Below are positions 8,788 through 17,832 of a stretch of DNA of 64,000 bases, piece by piece. Both the position numbers and the translations under genes were made by a program. The stretch is from positions 1,488,001 to 1,552,000 of the forward strand of contig NZ_NEVL01000003.1 of NCBI RefSeq assembly GCF_002261335.1. Direction: 5' to 3'. Positions within the stretch are counted from its first letter, which is position 1. Each line of letters starts with the position of its first letter. The notes beneath the pieces were generated by a model that did not search any database, was not told the DNA's origin, and was given only the letters and a program-made list of their open reading frames with translations. The DNA is from Bordetella genomosp. 1 (lineage in GTDB: Bacteria; Pseudomonadota; Gammaproteobacteria; Burkholderiales; Burkholderiaceae_B).

Positions 8788-10287
8788 TCAGGAAGAGCAG
8801 CTCACCTCGATGCCGGCGGCCCAGTCGGGCGGCAGCCCGGCATAGGCCTCGAAGCCCGGGCGCGCCTCGAATGGCGCGCGCAACAGCGTGAAGAGCCGGT
8901 CGATCTCGCTGGCGTCGCCCCGCGCCGCGGCGCGGATGGCCTGCTCGGCCAGGTGATTGCGCAGCACATAGAGCGGATTGACGCGGTCCATCGCGGCGGC
9001 CCGCTCGGCGGGCTCGCGCGCCTCCTGCGCGTGCCGCGCCGCCAGCCGCGCGTACCAGGCCTGCGCCGCCGCGCGGTCGATGAACAGGTCAGCGAAGCCT
9101 TGCGGCTCGCCCCGCACCGCGTCGGACAGGCGGCGAAAGCTCAGGGTGAAGTCGGCGTGATGGGTGTCCATCAGCCGCAGCAGGTCATCGAGCAGCGCCG
9201 CGTCGTCGGGCTGCCATTGCGCCAGCCCGAGCTTGGCCGCGATGCGGTCGTGAAAGGCGCTGGTGAAGATGGCCTCGTAGCCGTCGAGCACGCCGCGCAG
9301 CGCATCGGCGTCGGGCACCAGCGTGTGCAGGCTGCTCGCCAGGCGATAGAGATTCCACAGCGCCACCGAGGGCTGGTGGTCCCAGGCATAGCGGCCCTGG
9401 GTGTCGGTGTGGTTGCAGATGTGGTTGAGCGCGAAACCATCCATGAAGCCATATGGGCCGTAATCCAGCGTCAGGCCCAGGATCGACATGTTGTCGGTAT
9501 TCATCACGCCGTGGCAGAAGCCGACCGACTGCCAGCCCGCCATCAGCAGCGCGGTGCGATGCGTGACCGCCTCGAGCAGGGCCAGCAGCGGGCCATGCTC
9601 GCCCGGCGCCTCGCGGCAGGCGGGGTAGAACCGGTCGATCACGTAGTCGGCCAGGATCCGGAGCTGTTCGGGCTGGCGCCGCGACGACCAGTGCTCGAAC
9701 GAACCGAAGCGCACGAAGCTGGGCGCCATGCGGGTCACCACCGAGGCGGTCTCGATGGTCTCGCGCACCACCGGATCGTCGGACACGGTGATGGCCAGCG
9801 CCCGGGTGGTGGGGATGCCGAGGCCCTGCATGGCCTCGCTGGCGAGATACTCGCGCACCGACGAGCGCAGCACCGCGCGGCCGTCGCCCATGCGCGAATA
9901 CGGCGTCATGCCGGCGCCCTTGAGCTGCAGTTCCCAGTTACCCTGCGGACCGCGGACCTCGCCCAGCAGGTGCGCCCGGCCGTCGCCCAGCTGGCCGGCC
10001 CACACGCCGAACTGATGGCCGCTGTAGACCGCGGCCAGCGTGTCGCCACCGGGCAGCGGCGCATGGCCGGACACCACGTCGAGAAAGCGCTGCGTGCCGA
10101 GCTCCGCCGGGTCGAGCCCGATCAGGGCGGCCGCCTCGGTGTTGACGTGCAGCAGGCGCGGCGCCGACGGCGGCCGCGGCTGCAGGCGGGTATAGAAGTC
10201 GGGCGGCAGCGCCGCGAAGCTGTTGTCGGTGCTGAGCTGGTCGAGCCGCAGGCCGGCGGCGGTGGGGGATGTGGATGGCTGGGTCAT
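8788..10287 (-). CDS. selO: SelO-family protein adenylyltransferase (YdiU/UPF0061)
   Basis: A 499-residue pseudokinase-fold protein. Family members transfer AMP from ATP to Ser, Thr or Tyr of target proteins in redox stress responses. Typical segments are YSGHQFGVWAGQLGDGRA, ELQLKGAGMTPYSRMGDGRAV, GFCHGVMNTDNMSILG and DYGPYGFMD, and the C-terminus is EVSCSS, with Cys where some relatives have selenocysteine. The start at 10287 overlaps the stop of the DUF2069 gene as ATGA, indicating translational coupling; the longer open frame upstream is antisense noise. Confidence 0.93.
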   Translation of the reverse strand: MTQPSTSPTAAGLRLDQLSTDNSFAALPPDFYTRLQPRPPSAPRLLHVNTEAAALIGLDPAELGTQRFLDVVSGHAPLPGGDTLAAVYSGHQFGVWAGQLGDGRAHLLGEVRGPQGNWELQLKGAGMTPYSRMGDGRAVLRSSVREYLASEAMQGLGIPTTRALAITVSDDPVVRETIETASVVTRMAPSFVRFGSFEHWSSRRQPEQLRILADYVIDRFYPACREAPGEHGPLLALLEAVTHRTALLMAGWQSVGFCHGVMNTDNMSILGLTLDYGPYGFMDGFALNHICNHTDTQGRYAWDHQPSVALWNLYRLASSLHTLVPDADALRGVLDGYEAIFTSAFHDRIAAKLGLAQWQPDDAALLDDLLRLMDTHHADFTLSFRRLSDAVRGEPQGFADLFIDRAAAQAWYARLAARHAQEAREPAERAAAMDRVNPLYVLRNHLAEQAIRAAARGDASEIDRLFTLLRAPFEARPGFEAYAGLPPDWAAGIEVSCSS

Positions 10288-10655
10288 GCGCGGCGCTCCC
10301 GGGCCGCGCGCTTGGCCGGCCTCACGTAGAAAATGGCGCTCAGGAAGAACACCGTGGCCAGAATGGCCTCGACCGCTCCCAGCAAGGCAGCTGCCGCGCC
10401 GGGATCCGAGGTGGCGCGCACCACGCCCTCCATGACGTAGAGCAGCATCATCATGCTGGCCCACTGATAGGTATAGAGCCGGCCCCGGGCGATGCCGCGC
10501 AACGGCGCCACCAGCGGCAGGGCCTTGAGCACCAGCCAGGAACCGCCCGGACGCAGCGGCGCCAGCCACAGCTCCCAGGCAACGCACAGCACGATCAAAG
10601 CCAGCAACGACGCGGTCGCGAGGCGGCGCAGGTTCGGATTGAGTTCGGCGGTCAT
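10284..10655 (-). CDS. DUF2069 family membrane protein
   Basis: A 123-residue integral membrane protein with about three to four hydrophobic segments. The central part WELWLAPLRPGGSWLVLKAL, GIARGRLYTYQWASM and YVMEGVVRA is characteristic of DUF2069 proteins. These have no assigned biochemical role. The gene is divergent from the YihY-type gene with only 17 bases between the two starts, and overlaps selO by four bases. Start MTAELNPN fits the usual family length. Confidence 0.85.
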   Translation of the reverse strand: MTAELNPNLRRLATASLLALIVLCVAWELWLAPLRPGGSWLVLKALPLVAPLRGIARGRLYTYQWASMMMLLYVMEGVVRATSDPGAAAALLGAVEAILATVFFLSAIFYVRPAKRAARERRA

Positions 10656-10672
10656 GCTGCTATTATCGCCTG

Positions 10673-12055
10673 ATGGAGCACCCCGCCGAGACCCATCAGC
10701 CAGGGGCGGTTCCGCCCGCCACTCCCCGCCCCGTCCGGTCGTCCTGGCCGGCACGCGTGCTCAAGATCGTCCGTTTCGCGGCCCATCGCGCCGACGAAGA
10801 ACGCCTGCTCCAGGTTTCCTCCAGCCTCACCTTCACCACCGTGCTCGCCATCGTGCCGATGCTGGCCGTGGTGCTGTCGCTGTTCACCGCCTTTCCGGTG
10901 TTCCAGGAATTCCGCGTGGCGCTCGAGGATTTCCTCACCAACAGCCTGATGCCGCCGTCCGTCTCGGACAACATCATGGACTACCTGAACCAGTTCGCGC
11001 GCCAGGCCTCGCGCCTGACGGCGATCGGCGGCGCCTTCCTGATCGTGACCTCGCTGTTGTTGATCATGACGATCGACAAGACCTTCAACGACATCTGGCA
11101 CGTCACCCGCCAGCGCCCCCTGCCGCAGCGCGCCCTGGTCTACTGGGCCGTGATCACGCTGGGCCCGGTGGTGGCTGGCGCGAGCCTGTGGGCCACCTCG
11201 TTCGTGGCGCGCGAGTCGCTCGGCCTGGTGAAAGACGTGCCCGAGCTCGTGTCGCTGGCGATCTCGTTCATCCCGCTGCTGCTCACGGGCCTGGCCTTCG
11301 CGGCGCTGTTCGTGGTGGTGCCCAACCGCCACGTCTACTGGAAAGACGCGCTGACCGGCGGCTTCGGCGCGGCCATCCTGCTCGAAATCATGAAGTCGGC
11401 GTTCGCGTACTACCTGACGCGATTTCCCGCCTACACCATCATCTATGGCGCCTTCGCCACGCTGCCGGTGTTCCTGCTGTGGATCTATCTCTCGTGGCTC
11501 TCCATCCTGTTCGGCGCCACGGTCGCGGCCACGGCGCCGATGATCCGCATGGGCCGCTGGGACATCAACCGCGCGGCGGGTGCCGCGTTCATCGACGCGC
11601 TGGGCGTACTCGAAACGCTGGTGCGCGCGCAGGGCACCCTGCCCGCCGGCCGCAGCTCGAACCATCTCTCGCGCCTGCTGCGCCTGCACCAGGACGAGCT
11701 CAACGACGTGCTGGAAGCGCTCAACAGCCTCGGCATGGTGGCGCGCACCGCCGAGCAGCGCTGGGTGCTGGCCTGCGATCCGCGCGACACCTCGCTGGCC
11801 CCGCTGGCCGACCGCTTCCTGCTCGACCGCAACCAGCGGCGCGTGCGCGAAGACCCGCGCATCGAGACCCTCGCGCAGCGTTTGCTGCAGCGCGACAATG
11901 CGCCCACGCTGGCAGATCTGATCGAGCTGTCGCACAATAACGGCATAGACTCGGCGCAACCCGCCACGCCCACGGCCGATCCCGGCACCGTGGCCATTCT
12001 GCCGCTCGACACCGCAAAACGGTTACCCGACCCGGGCAGGGCCAACAAGGGCTGA
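10673..12055 (+). CDS. YihY/UPF0761 family inner-membrane protein
   Basis: A 460-residue protein with about six membrane segments in residues 40-290, including SLTFTTVLAIVPMLAVVLSL, LLLIMTIDKTFNDIW, and AYYLTRFPAYTIIYGAFA. These are hallmarks of the YihY family, formerly mislabelled ribonuclease BN. The cytoplasmic C-terminal 160 residues look like a winged-helix-type extension (LLRLHQDELNDVLEALNSLG) found in many betaproteobacterial members. Function is unknown. The CBS-domain gene follows 44 bases downstream and could share its message. Confidence 0.9.
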   Translation: MEHPAETHQPGAVPPATPRPVRSSWPARVLKIVRFAAHRADEERLLQVSSSLTFTTVLAIVPMLAVVLSLFTAFPVFQEFRVALEDFLTNSLMPPSVSDNIMDYLNQFARQASRLTAIGGAFLIVTSLLLIMTIDKTFNDIWHVTRQRPLPQRALVYWAVITLGPVVAGASLWATSFVARESLGLVKDVPELVSLAISFIPLLLTGLAFAALFVVVPNRHVYWKDALTGGFGAAILLEIMKSAFAYYLTRFPAYTIIYGAFATLPVFLLWIYLSWLSILFGATVAATAPMIRMGRWDINRAAGAAFIDALGVLETLVRAQGTLPAGRSSNHLSRLLRLHQDELNDVLEALNSLGMVARTAEQRWVLACDPRDTSLAPLADRFLLDRNQRRVREDPRIETLAQRLLQRDNAPTLADLIELSHNNGIDSAQPATPTADPGTVAILPLDTAKRLPDPGRANKG

Positions 12056-12099
12056 TCCGAGACAGGCATAGGCGGGCCGTGCGCCCCAGGAGAATCACC

Positions 12100-12567
12100 A
12101 TGTTGAAAGTCAGCGAAATTCTGCGCGTCAAGGGCGACACCTTGTACACCGCATCGCCCGACACCCCGGTGTCGGTGGCGGTGCGCACCATGAGCGAGCA
12201 AGACATCGGCTCGCTGGTCATCATGGAATCCGGCATGCTCACCGGCATGCTCACGTTCCGCGAGATCATCCGCTGCATCCACGCCGCCGACGGCAAGCTC
12301 GGCGACACCACCATCCGCGCCATCATGGACGACGCCCCCGTGAGCGTCTCGCCCAACACCAGCGCCGACGAGGTCCAGCGCCTGATGCTGGAGAAGCACG
12401 CGCGCTACATCCCGGTCATGGACGGCCCGACCCTGATGGGCGTGATCTCGTTCTACGACATGGCGCAGGCGATCGTGGCCGCCCAGCAGTTCGAAAACAA
12501 CATGCTGAAGGCCTACATCCGCGACTGGCCCATGGAAAGCGCGGGCGCCGAAGACAAGCAGCCCTGA
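12100..12567 (+). CDS. CBS-domain pair protein
   Basis: A 155-residue cytosolic protein made almost entirely of two CBS motifs (about residues 8-62 and 73-130). Visible signs are VAVRTMSEQDIGSLVIME and LMLEKHARYIPVMDG followed by GVISFYDM. CBS pairs bind adenine nucleotides and usually regulate a partner protein. Start chosen at MLKVSEIL because AGGAGA lies at 12089-12094. It is followed by a strong terminator. Target not identifiable from the sequence. Confidence 0.9.
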   Translation: MLKVSEILRVKGDTLYTASPDTPVSVAVRTMSEQDIGSLVIMESGMLTGMLTFREIIRCIHAADGKLGDTTIRAIMDDAPVSVSPNTSADEVQRLMLEKHARYIPVMDGPTLMGVISFYDMAQAIVAAQQFENNMLKAYIRDWPMESAGAEDKQP

Positions 12568-12592
12568 CGGCCTGCCTTCGCTGCGAATTCCG

Positions 12593-12625
12593 AATGGGGC
12601 GCCCTGGCGGCGCCCCATTGTTTTT
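12593..12625 (+). terminator. rho-independent terminator after the CBS gene
   Basis: Eleven-base stem AATGGGGCGCC / GGCGCCCCATT with loop CTGGC, followed by GTTTTT (12620-12625). Confidence 0.92.
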
Positions 12626-12733
12626 CAGGCCAACACGCGCAGCCAGCGGGGCGGCCGGGCGGGACGCGGATGGCGCGCATCGCGATCTCCCTCCGCACCC
12701 GCCACGATGGCGAGCGCCGGCCCGACGCCCGCC

Positions 12734-13729
12734 TCACGAGGCCGCGCTGCGCGCGGCGTGTCGTTGCGCGACCGCGGCGTGGCCGAACTGCTCGCGATAC
12801 GCGCTGGGGCTGGTCAGCACGATGCGGCGGAAGTGCCGCCGCAGCGACTCCTCGGAGCCGAACCCCGCCAGCTCGGCGATGCGGCCGATCGGCAAGGGGG
12901 TCGGCACCTCGAGCATCTCGCGCGCCGCCGCCACGCGTTCGCGCACGAGCCATTCATAGGGCGCCATGCCGGTGGCGTCGTGAAACTGCCGTTGCAGCGT
13001 GCGCGGGCTCATCGCCGCGCGGTCGGCCAGCGAGCGCAGGGTGTGCGCCTCGGCGCAATGCTGGCGCATCCAGTCCATCAGCCGGGTCAGGCGTCCGCTT
13101 TCGTCCTGCGGCATGGGGCGCGGCACGAATTGCGCCTGCCCGCCCTCCCGATGCGGCGCCACCACCAGCCGCTGCGCCACGCGATTCGCCACCGCGCCGC
13201 CGTGATCGCCCCGCACCAGATGCAGCAACATGTCCAGCCCCGCCGCCGAGCCCGCCGAGGTGATGACCTGCCCCGCGTCGACATACAGCGCGTCCGGCTC
13301 GACGCGCACCAGCGGATAGCGCTGCTGCAGCGTCGCCGCATAGCGCCAGTGGGTCGTCACGGTCTTCCCGTCGAGCACGCCGGCCGCTGCCAGCACGAAC
13401 ACACCGGAGCAGATCGAGCACAGCCGCGCGCCGCGCCGGTACGCGCGGCGCAGCGCCTTCAGGAGGGGCTCGGGCGGCGGTTCGTCTGCATCGCGCCAGC
13501 CCGGGATCACGATCGTGTCCGCACGATCGAGCAGCTTGAGGTCGTAGGGCGCGGCGACCGTGATGCCGCCCGCGGCGCGCAGCGGCCCGGGCTCGATCGC
13601 GCAGACCGCGAAGCGATACCAGTCGACCCCGAGCTCGGGACGCTCGAGCGCGAAGAGTTCGGTCACGCAGCCGAATTCGAAGGTGCACAGCCGGTCGTAG
13701 GCCAACGCGACGACGAGATGCTTTTTCAT
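12734..13729 (-). CDS. ftrA: GlxA/FtrA-type AraC-family transcriptional regulator
   Basis: A 331-residue regulator. Residues about 1-185 form a DJ-1/PfpI-like domain with the nucleophile-elbow sequence LCSICSGVFVLAAAG. Residues about 215-320 form an AraC-type double helix-turn-helix (SLADRAAMSPRTLQRQFH and IAELAGFGSEESLRRHFRR). It is divergent from the rhodanese gene at 13856, an arrangement known for FtrA-type regulators, so it probably controls that gene. The ligand is unknown. The N-terminal domain in this family senses small molecules and is not usually catalytic. Confidence 0.88.
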   Translation of the reverse strand: MKKHLVVALAYDRLCTFEFGCVTELFALERPELGVDWYRFAVCAIEPGPLRAAGGITVAAPYDLKLLDRADTIVIPGWRDADEPPPEPLLKALRRAYRRGARLCSICSGVFVLAAAGVLDGKTVTTHWRYAATLQQRYPLVRVEPDALYVDAGQVITSAGSAAGLDMLLHLVRGDHGGAVANRVAQRLVVAPHREGGQAQFVPRPMPQDESGRLTRLMDWMRQHCAEAHTLRSLADRAAMSPRTLQRQFHDATGMAPYEWLVRERVAAAREMLEVPTPLPIGRIAELAGFGSEESLRRHFRRIVLTSPSAYREQFGHAAVAQRHAARSAAS

Positions 13730-13855
13730 GGCGTAATGTTACCGGACATTGGCATTCACGCCACTTATCCGCGGCCGGGTCCGGCGCCAGAATGGGCACC
13801 TGGACGGCGCATCGGGCCCGTCCACTTTCCAGCCCCCTTGAAACAGAGTTCGCCC

Positions 13856-14305
13856 ATGTCGACCACCAATGCCGTCACCGCCCTCCCTGCCGCCGACGCC
13901 GCGGCCGCCCTCGCCCACTTTCGCGCCTCGCTGCAGTTCGAAACCGATTGCTCCGATGTGGCCAGCGCGCTGGCCAGCGGCACGCCCGGGTTCGTGCTGC
14001 TGGATGTGCGCAGCCCGGCGCTGTATGCGCAGGGCCATGTGCCCGGGGCGGTGAATCTGCCGCACGGCAAGATCGTCGAATCGAAGCTCGTCGACTATCC
14101 GGCCGACACCCTGTTCGTCACCTACTGCGCGGGCCCGCACTGCAACGGCGCCACGCGCGGCGCGCTGCGCCTGGCGCAACTGGGGCGTCCGGTGAAGCTC
14201 ATGATCGGCGGGGTGACGGGCTGGCTCGACGAGGGCTTCGACCTCGCCACGAGCGCGGACGCGGCCGAAGGCCGCAATGCGGACCGCGCGGTGGCGCCGT
14301 CCTGA
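13856..14305 (+). CDS. rhodanese-like sulfurtransferase
   Basis: A 149-residue single-domain rhodanese. FVLLDVRSPALYAQGHVPGAVNLPH is the standard CDC25/rhodanese N-motif, and the active loop CAGPHCNGATR holds catalytic Cys91 with a second Cys at 96. It should transfer sulfane sulfur, for example from thiosulfate. The start follows a 126-base divergent region shared with ftrA. The extra cysteine in the loop might allow an intramolecular disulfide or persulfide relay; that is inference. Confidence 0.9.
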   Translation: MSTTNAVTALPAADAAAALAHFRASLQFETDCSDVASALASGTPGFVLLDVRSPALYAQGHVPGAVNLPHGKIVESKLVDYPADTLFVTYCAGPHCNGATRGALRLAQLGRPVKLMIGGVTGWLDEGFDLATSADAAEGRNADRAVAPS

Positions 14306-14399
14306 GGCCGCCGCCGGGACGGCGCGCGAGGCTGGCATGCTCGAGCCGGCGGGGCAGGCGCCGCGGGCGCCCGAAAGAAAGGCGCTGCCCGAAACGAAC

Positions 14400-14426
14400 G
14401 GGGCGCCCGACATGAAGGGGCGCCCC
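14400..14426. terminator. hairpin between rhodanese gene and dusA
   Basis: Nine-base stem GGGGCGCCC / GGGCGCCCC with a 9-base loop, between convergent genes. There is no T run, so termination strength is uncertain. Confidence 0.5.
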
Positions 14427-14478
14427 GGGGGGATGCGGGCTCAGGCCGAGGCCGCGCCGGCGTTCTGCCCGGCAGGCC

Positions 14479-15513
14479 TCAGGCGGCCGCGAGTGGATCG
14501 TCGAGCAGTTGGGGCTCGCGCGGGCCGTTGCGCAGGCTGCGCCAGGCCTCGTAGATCAGGGCGGGATCGTTTGCCGCCAGGCGCGTCGGATCCGACAGCA
14601 GGCGGCGCCAGCGCCGTGCACCGGACTGGCTGTTGACCAGGCCCAGCATGGGCCGCGTGATCACGCGCAGCGGCACGCCGCGCGCCACCTGGTCGGCGGC
14701 GTAGGCCGTCATGGCATCGACCACCTGCGCATCCGAAGGCAGGCGGACCGACGGCCACAACTGCATCGACACCTCGGACAGCACGCGCGGATTGTGCCAG
14801 GCCGCGCGGCCCAGCATCACGCCGTCGAACTGCCCGGCAGCGTGCACGGATTGCGCCGCATCAGCCAGACCGCCGTTGAGCACGATGGTGCAATCCGGAA
14901 AGTCGCGCTTGAGCTGCGCCACCACGTCGTAGCGCAGCGGCGGGATCTCGCGGTTGTCCTTGGGCGAGAGGCCCTTGAGCACCGCGTTGCGCGCGTGCGC
15001 GACGAACACGCGGCAGCCGGTGTCGTAGATCTTGCCCACGAAGTCGCGCACGAAGGCGTACGACTCGTCGTAGTCGAGACCGAGCCGGTGCTTGACCGTG
15101 ACCGGCACGCTGACGGCGTCCTGCATCGCCTTCATGCAGTCGGCCACCAGGTCGGGCTCGGCCATCAGGCAGGCGCCGAACGAGCCCCGCTGCACGCGCT
15201 CCGACGGACAGCCGCAGTTGAGGTTGATCTCGTCGTAGCCCCACTGCTCGCCCATCCGGGCCGCCTGCGCCAGCGCATCGGGCTCGCTGCCACCGAGCTG
15301 CAGCGCCACGGGATGCTCGGCCGCGTCGAAATCGAGGTGCCGCGCCACGTTGCCATGCAGCAGCGCACCGGTGGTGATCATCTCGGTGTACAGACGCGCG
15401 CGCGGCGCCAGCAGCCGGTGGAAGTAGCGGCAGTGGCGGTCGGTCACGTCGATCATCGGGGCGACGCACAGCCGCCAATCGGGAGAGGTCAAGAATCGCT
15501 CATGAAAAAACAA
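14479..15513 (-). CDS. dusA: tRNA-dihydrouridine(20/20a) synthase DusA
   Basis: A 344-residue FMN-dependent enzyme that reduces uridine 20 and 20a in the tRNA D-loop. VAPMIDVTDRHCRYF is the DusA form of the flavin-binding N-motif. INLNCGCPSERVQ contains the catalytic Cys (Cys102), and VKHRLGLD, HARNA and LNGGL complete the TIM-barrel signature. The length and the HCRYF variant separate DusA from DusB/C. Stand-alone housekeeping gene on the minus strand. Confidence 0.95.
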   Translation of the reverse strand: MFFHERFLTSPDWRLCVAPMIDVTDRHCRYFHRLLAPRARLYTEMITTGALLHGNVARHLDFDAAEHPVALQLGGSEPDALAQAARMGEQWGYDEINLNCGCPSERVQRGSFGACLMAEPDLVADCMKAMQDAVSVPVTVKHRLGLDYDESYAFVRDFVGKIYDTGCRVFVAHARNAVLKGLSPKDNREIPPLRYDVVAQLKRDFPDCTIVLNGGLADAAQSVHAAGQFDGVMLGRAAWHNPRVLSEVSMQLWPSVRLPSDAQVVDAMTAYAADQVARGVPLRVITRPMLGLVNSQSGARRWRRLLSDPTRLAANDPALIYEAWRSLRNGPREPQLLDDPLAAA

Positions 15514-15743
15514 GGACTTGCGTTATTTTACCGGGCTGTGACCGTCCGCGGGAATGGCCCCGGCCGGCGCCGCCTGCGGCCCGCGCGTGCGGGTGGATCT
15601 CTGGGTGGATCTCTGTTCGGTGGCCCGCTGATCCGGGCCGGGCCTCGCGTGGTCTAAAATTGCGGCGCTGCGGAGCCGCGCGATGCGCCGGCCCGCCCCC
15701 GCCAGGCCCGCCTGTACGTCAACTTCAGCCCCGTCACCGATCA

Positions 15744-16712
15744 ATGGCCGTTTTCACCCTCGTATCCGAGCAAGACGCGCGCGCCCTGCTGGCGCACTAT
15801 GACTTGGGAGAGCTGATCTCCCTGCGGGGTATCACCGCCGGTATTGAAAACACCAATTTCTTCCTGCACACGACGCGGGGAGAGTACGTGCTGACGCTGT
15901 TCGAGGTGCTGACCCAGGAGCAACTGCCGTTCTATATCGAGCTGATGCACCACCTGGCGAGCCGCGGCATTCCGGTGCCCCAGCCCCAGACCCTGAAAGA
16001 CGGCACCCGCCTGACCACCCTGCACGGCAAACCGACGGCCATCGTGTCGCGCCTGCCGGGCGGCTATGAGCCGGCCCCGGGCCCGCGCCACTGCGCGCTG
16101 GCGGGCGCCACCCTGGCCCGCACCCACCTCGCCGGCCAGGACTATCCCCTGCAACAGCCGAACCTGCGCGGCCTGCCCTGGTGGGAACAGACCGCGCCCA
16201 AGGTGCTGCCGTTCCTCACGCCCGAGCAGGCCACGCTGCTGCAAAGCGAGCTGCAAGCGCAACAGACCGCCGCCGCCAGCTCGCTGTGGCCGCAACTGCC
16301 CAGCGGCCCGGCCCACTGCGATTTGTTCCGCGACAACGTGCTGTTTGCCGGCACTTTCGACGACCCGCTCATGGGCGGCTTCATCGATTTCTACTTCGCC
16401 GGCTGCGACTCCTGGCTGTTCGACGTGGCGGTGAGCGTGAACGACTGGTGCATCGTGCGCGAGACCGGCGAGTTCGTGCCCGAGCTGGTCGAGGCCTGGC
16501 TGGCCGCCTATGCCGCCGAGCGCCCCTTCACGGACGCCGAGCGCGAGGCCTGGCCGACCATGCTGCGCGCGGCCGCCCTGCGCTTCTGGCTGTCGCGCCT
16601 GTTCGACTTCTTTTTGCCGCGCCCGGCGCAGACGCTCAAGCCGCACGACCCACGTCATTTCGAGCGAGTGTTGCAAGCACGCCACCGAAGTGCACTTCCC
16701 GTCTTGCCCTGA
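15744..16712 (+). CDS. thrB: homoserine kinase, aminoglycoside-phosphotransferase fold
   Basis: A 322-residue kinase that phosphorylates L-homoserine for threonine synthesis. It belongs to the ThrB type with an APH-like fold common in proteobacteria, not the GHMP type. GITAGIENTNFFLHT forms the nucleotide loop, CDLFRDNVLF the catalytic loop, and GFIDFYFAG the metal-binding loop. Start MAVFTLVSEQDA is the usual family start; upstream in-frame sequence is GC-rich noise. The BPSS1780-type gene follows 64 bases later on the same strand. Confidence 0.95.
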   Translation: MAVFTLVSEQDARALLAHYDLGELISLRGITAGIENTNFFLHTTRGEYVLTLFEVLTQEQLPFYIELMHHLASRGIPVPQPQTLKDGTRLTTLHGKPTAIVSRLPGGYEPAPGPRHCALAGATLARTHLAGQDYPLQQPNLRGLPWWEQTAPKVLPFLTPEQATLLQSELQAQQTAAASSLWPQLPSGPAHCDLFRDNVLFAGTFDDPLMGGFIDFYFAGCDSWLFDVAVSVNDWCIVRETGEFVPELVEAWLAAYAAERPFTDAEREAWPTMLRAAALRFWLSRLFDFFLPRPAQTLKPHDPRHFERVLQARHRSALPVLP

Positions 16713-16776
16713 AAGCTCAGGTCAGCATAATGATGAGTAAGCGTTCCGTCCCCGGCTCCTCCCCCTGACGAGACCT

Positions 16777-17580
16777 ATGCAAGCAGCATCCCTCCCCGCA
16801 TCCTACGGCTGGCAATGGGTACGCGACGGCCTCAGGCTGTTCGCCAAGCAGCCCCTGGCCATCTTCTTCTGGGCGATGTTCATCAGCTTGCTGGTGGTGT
16901 TCGCCACCGTGACGCCGCCCGTCGGCCCGCTGCTGTTCGTGGCGCTGATGCCCGCGATCACTGTGATGACGCTGGCCGCCTGCAAGCACATCGAGGCCGA
17001 CCGCGTCATGCTGCCCTCCATGTGGCCCAAGGCGCTGCAGCTCCCGGGCGTGTTCCGCAAGCTGCTGGTCATGGGCGTGGCCTATGCCGTGGTGAGCCTG
17101 CTGGCCGGCCTGGTCAGCTTCCTGCCTTTCTCCGATGCCCTCACGGCCGGCCTGCGCGCCGCGTCGGTGGAAAACGACCTCACGCCGTTCGTGTTGGCCA
17201 TGCGCGTGCCGCTCTTCATCTTCGCGGTGCTCTACGTGATCATCGCCGCGCTGTTCTGGCACGCGCCGGTGCTGGTCGCCTGGCACGGCCTGCGCCTGCG
17301 CCAGGCCCTGTTTTTCTCGGGCATCGCCTGCTGGCGCAACAAGTGGCCCTTCATGGTCTACGGCGCCGCCTGGATCCTGATCTTCTTGTTCATCGACCTG
17401 TGCGCCGGCATCCTGGTGTGGATGGGCATTCCGGCCAACCTGGCCAACACGCTGCAGATCCCGTTCAACATCGCGGCGGGCGGCATCCTGTATTGCAGCT
17501 TCTATCCTGCCTATACCTCCGTGTTCGGCATCGATAACCCCCACGCGCATCTCGACCACCGCCACAGCGCGCACGCATGA
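16777..17580 (+). CDS. BPSS1780-type integral membrane protein
   Basis: A 267-residue protein with about six hydrophobic segments, beginning with a conserved soluble start (ASYGWQWVRDGLRLFAKQP) and ending in a His-rich tail (HAHLDHRHSAHA). This matches a conserved betaproteobacterial membrane family named after BPSS1780, of unknown function. Its last codons overlap, antisense, the open frame of the DUF192 gene that ends the Tad operon. Confidence 0.8.
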   Translation: MQAASLPASYGWQWVRDGLRLFAKQPLAIFFWAMFISLLVVFATVTPPVGPLLFVALMPAITVMTLAACKHIEADRVMLPSMWPKALQLPGVFRKLLVMGVAYAVVSLLAGLVSFLPFSDALTAGLRAASVENDLTPFVLAMRVPLFIFAVLYVIIAALFWHAPVLVAWHGLRLRQALFFSGIACWRNKWPFMVYGAAWILIFLFIDLCAGILVWMGIPANLANTLQIPFNIAAGGILYCSFYPAYTSVFGIDNPHAHLDHRHSAHA

Positions 17581-17832
17581 CGCCATGCGCCAGGGGCGCA
17601 GCACCGGCACCCACCGGAGCACGCGCCCCGCGTCGCTGATGAAGGCGACGCTGATCGGATAGCGCATGCCGATCGTGTGCACCGCCCGGCAGGGCGCCAG
17701 CCACAACCCGGTGCGACGGCCCAACGGCCGACGCCGCCCCAGCAGGCCACGCAGCCGGCCCCGCCACCCTCGCGCACGCACCAGCCGCAAGCGGTCGGCC
17801 CCGGGCGCGGCCGCAGCGCCCGGCCCCGTCAT
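17530..17832 (-). CDS. DUF192 family protein, 3' end unclear
   Basis: Starts at 17832 in an ATGA overlap with the tadC stop. It shows the DUF192 core: GLWLAPCRAVHTIGMRYPI, VAFISDAGRVLRWVPVLRPW and AVAVVEMRVG. These proteins are small, often exported, and in this group often follow pilus or secretion genes; their role is unknown. After about 100 residues the similarity ends close to the 3' end of the convergent BPSS1780-type gene, and the frame then stays open, antisense to that gene, to a stop at 16717. The end coordinate given is where recognisable similarity stops. The gene may have lost its own stop or C-terminus. Confidence 0.55.
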
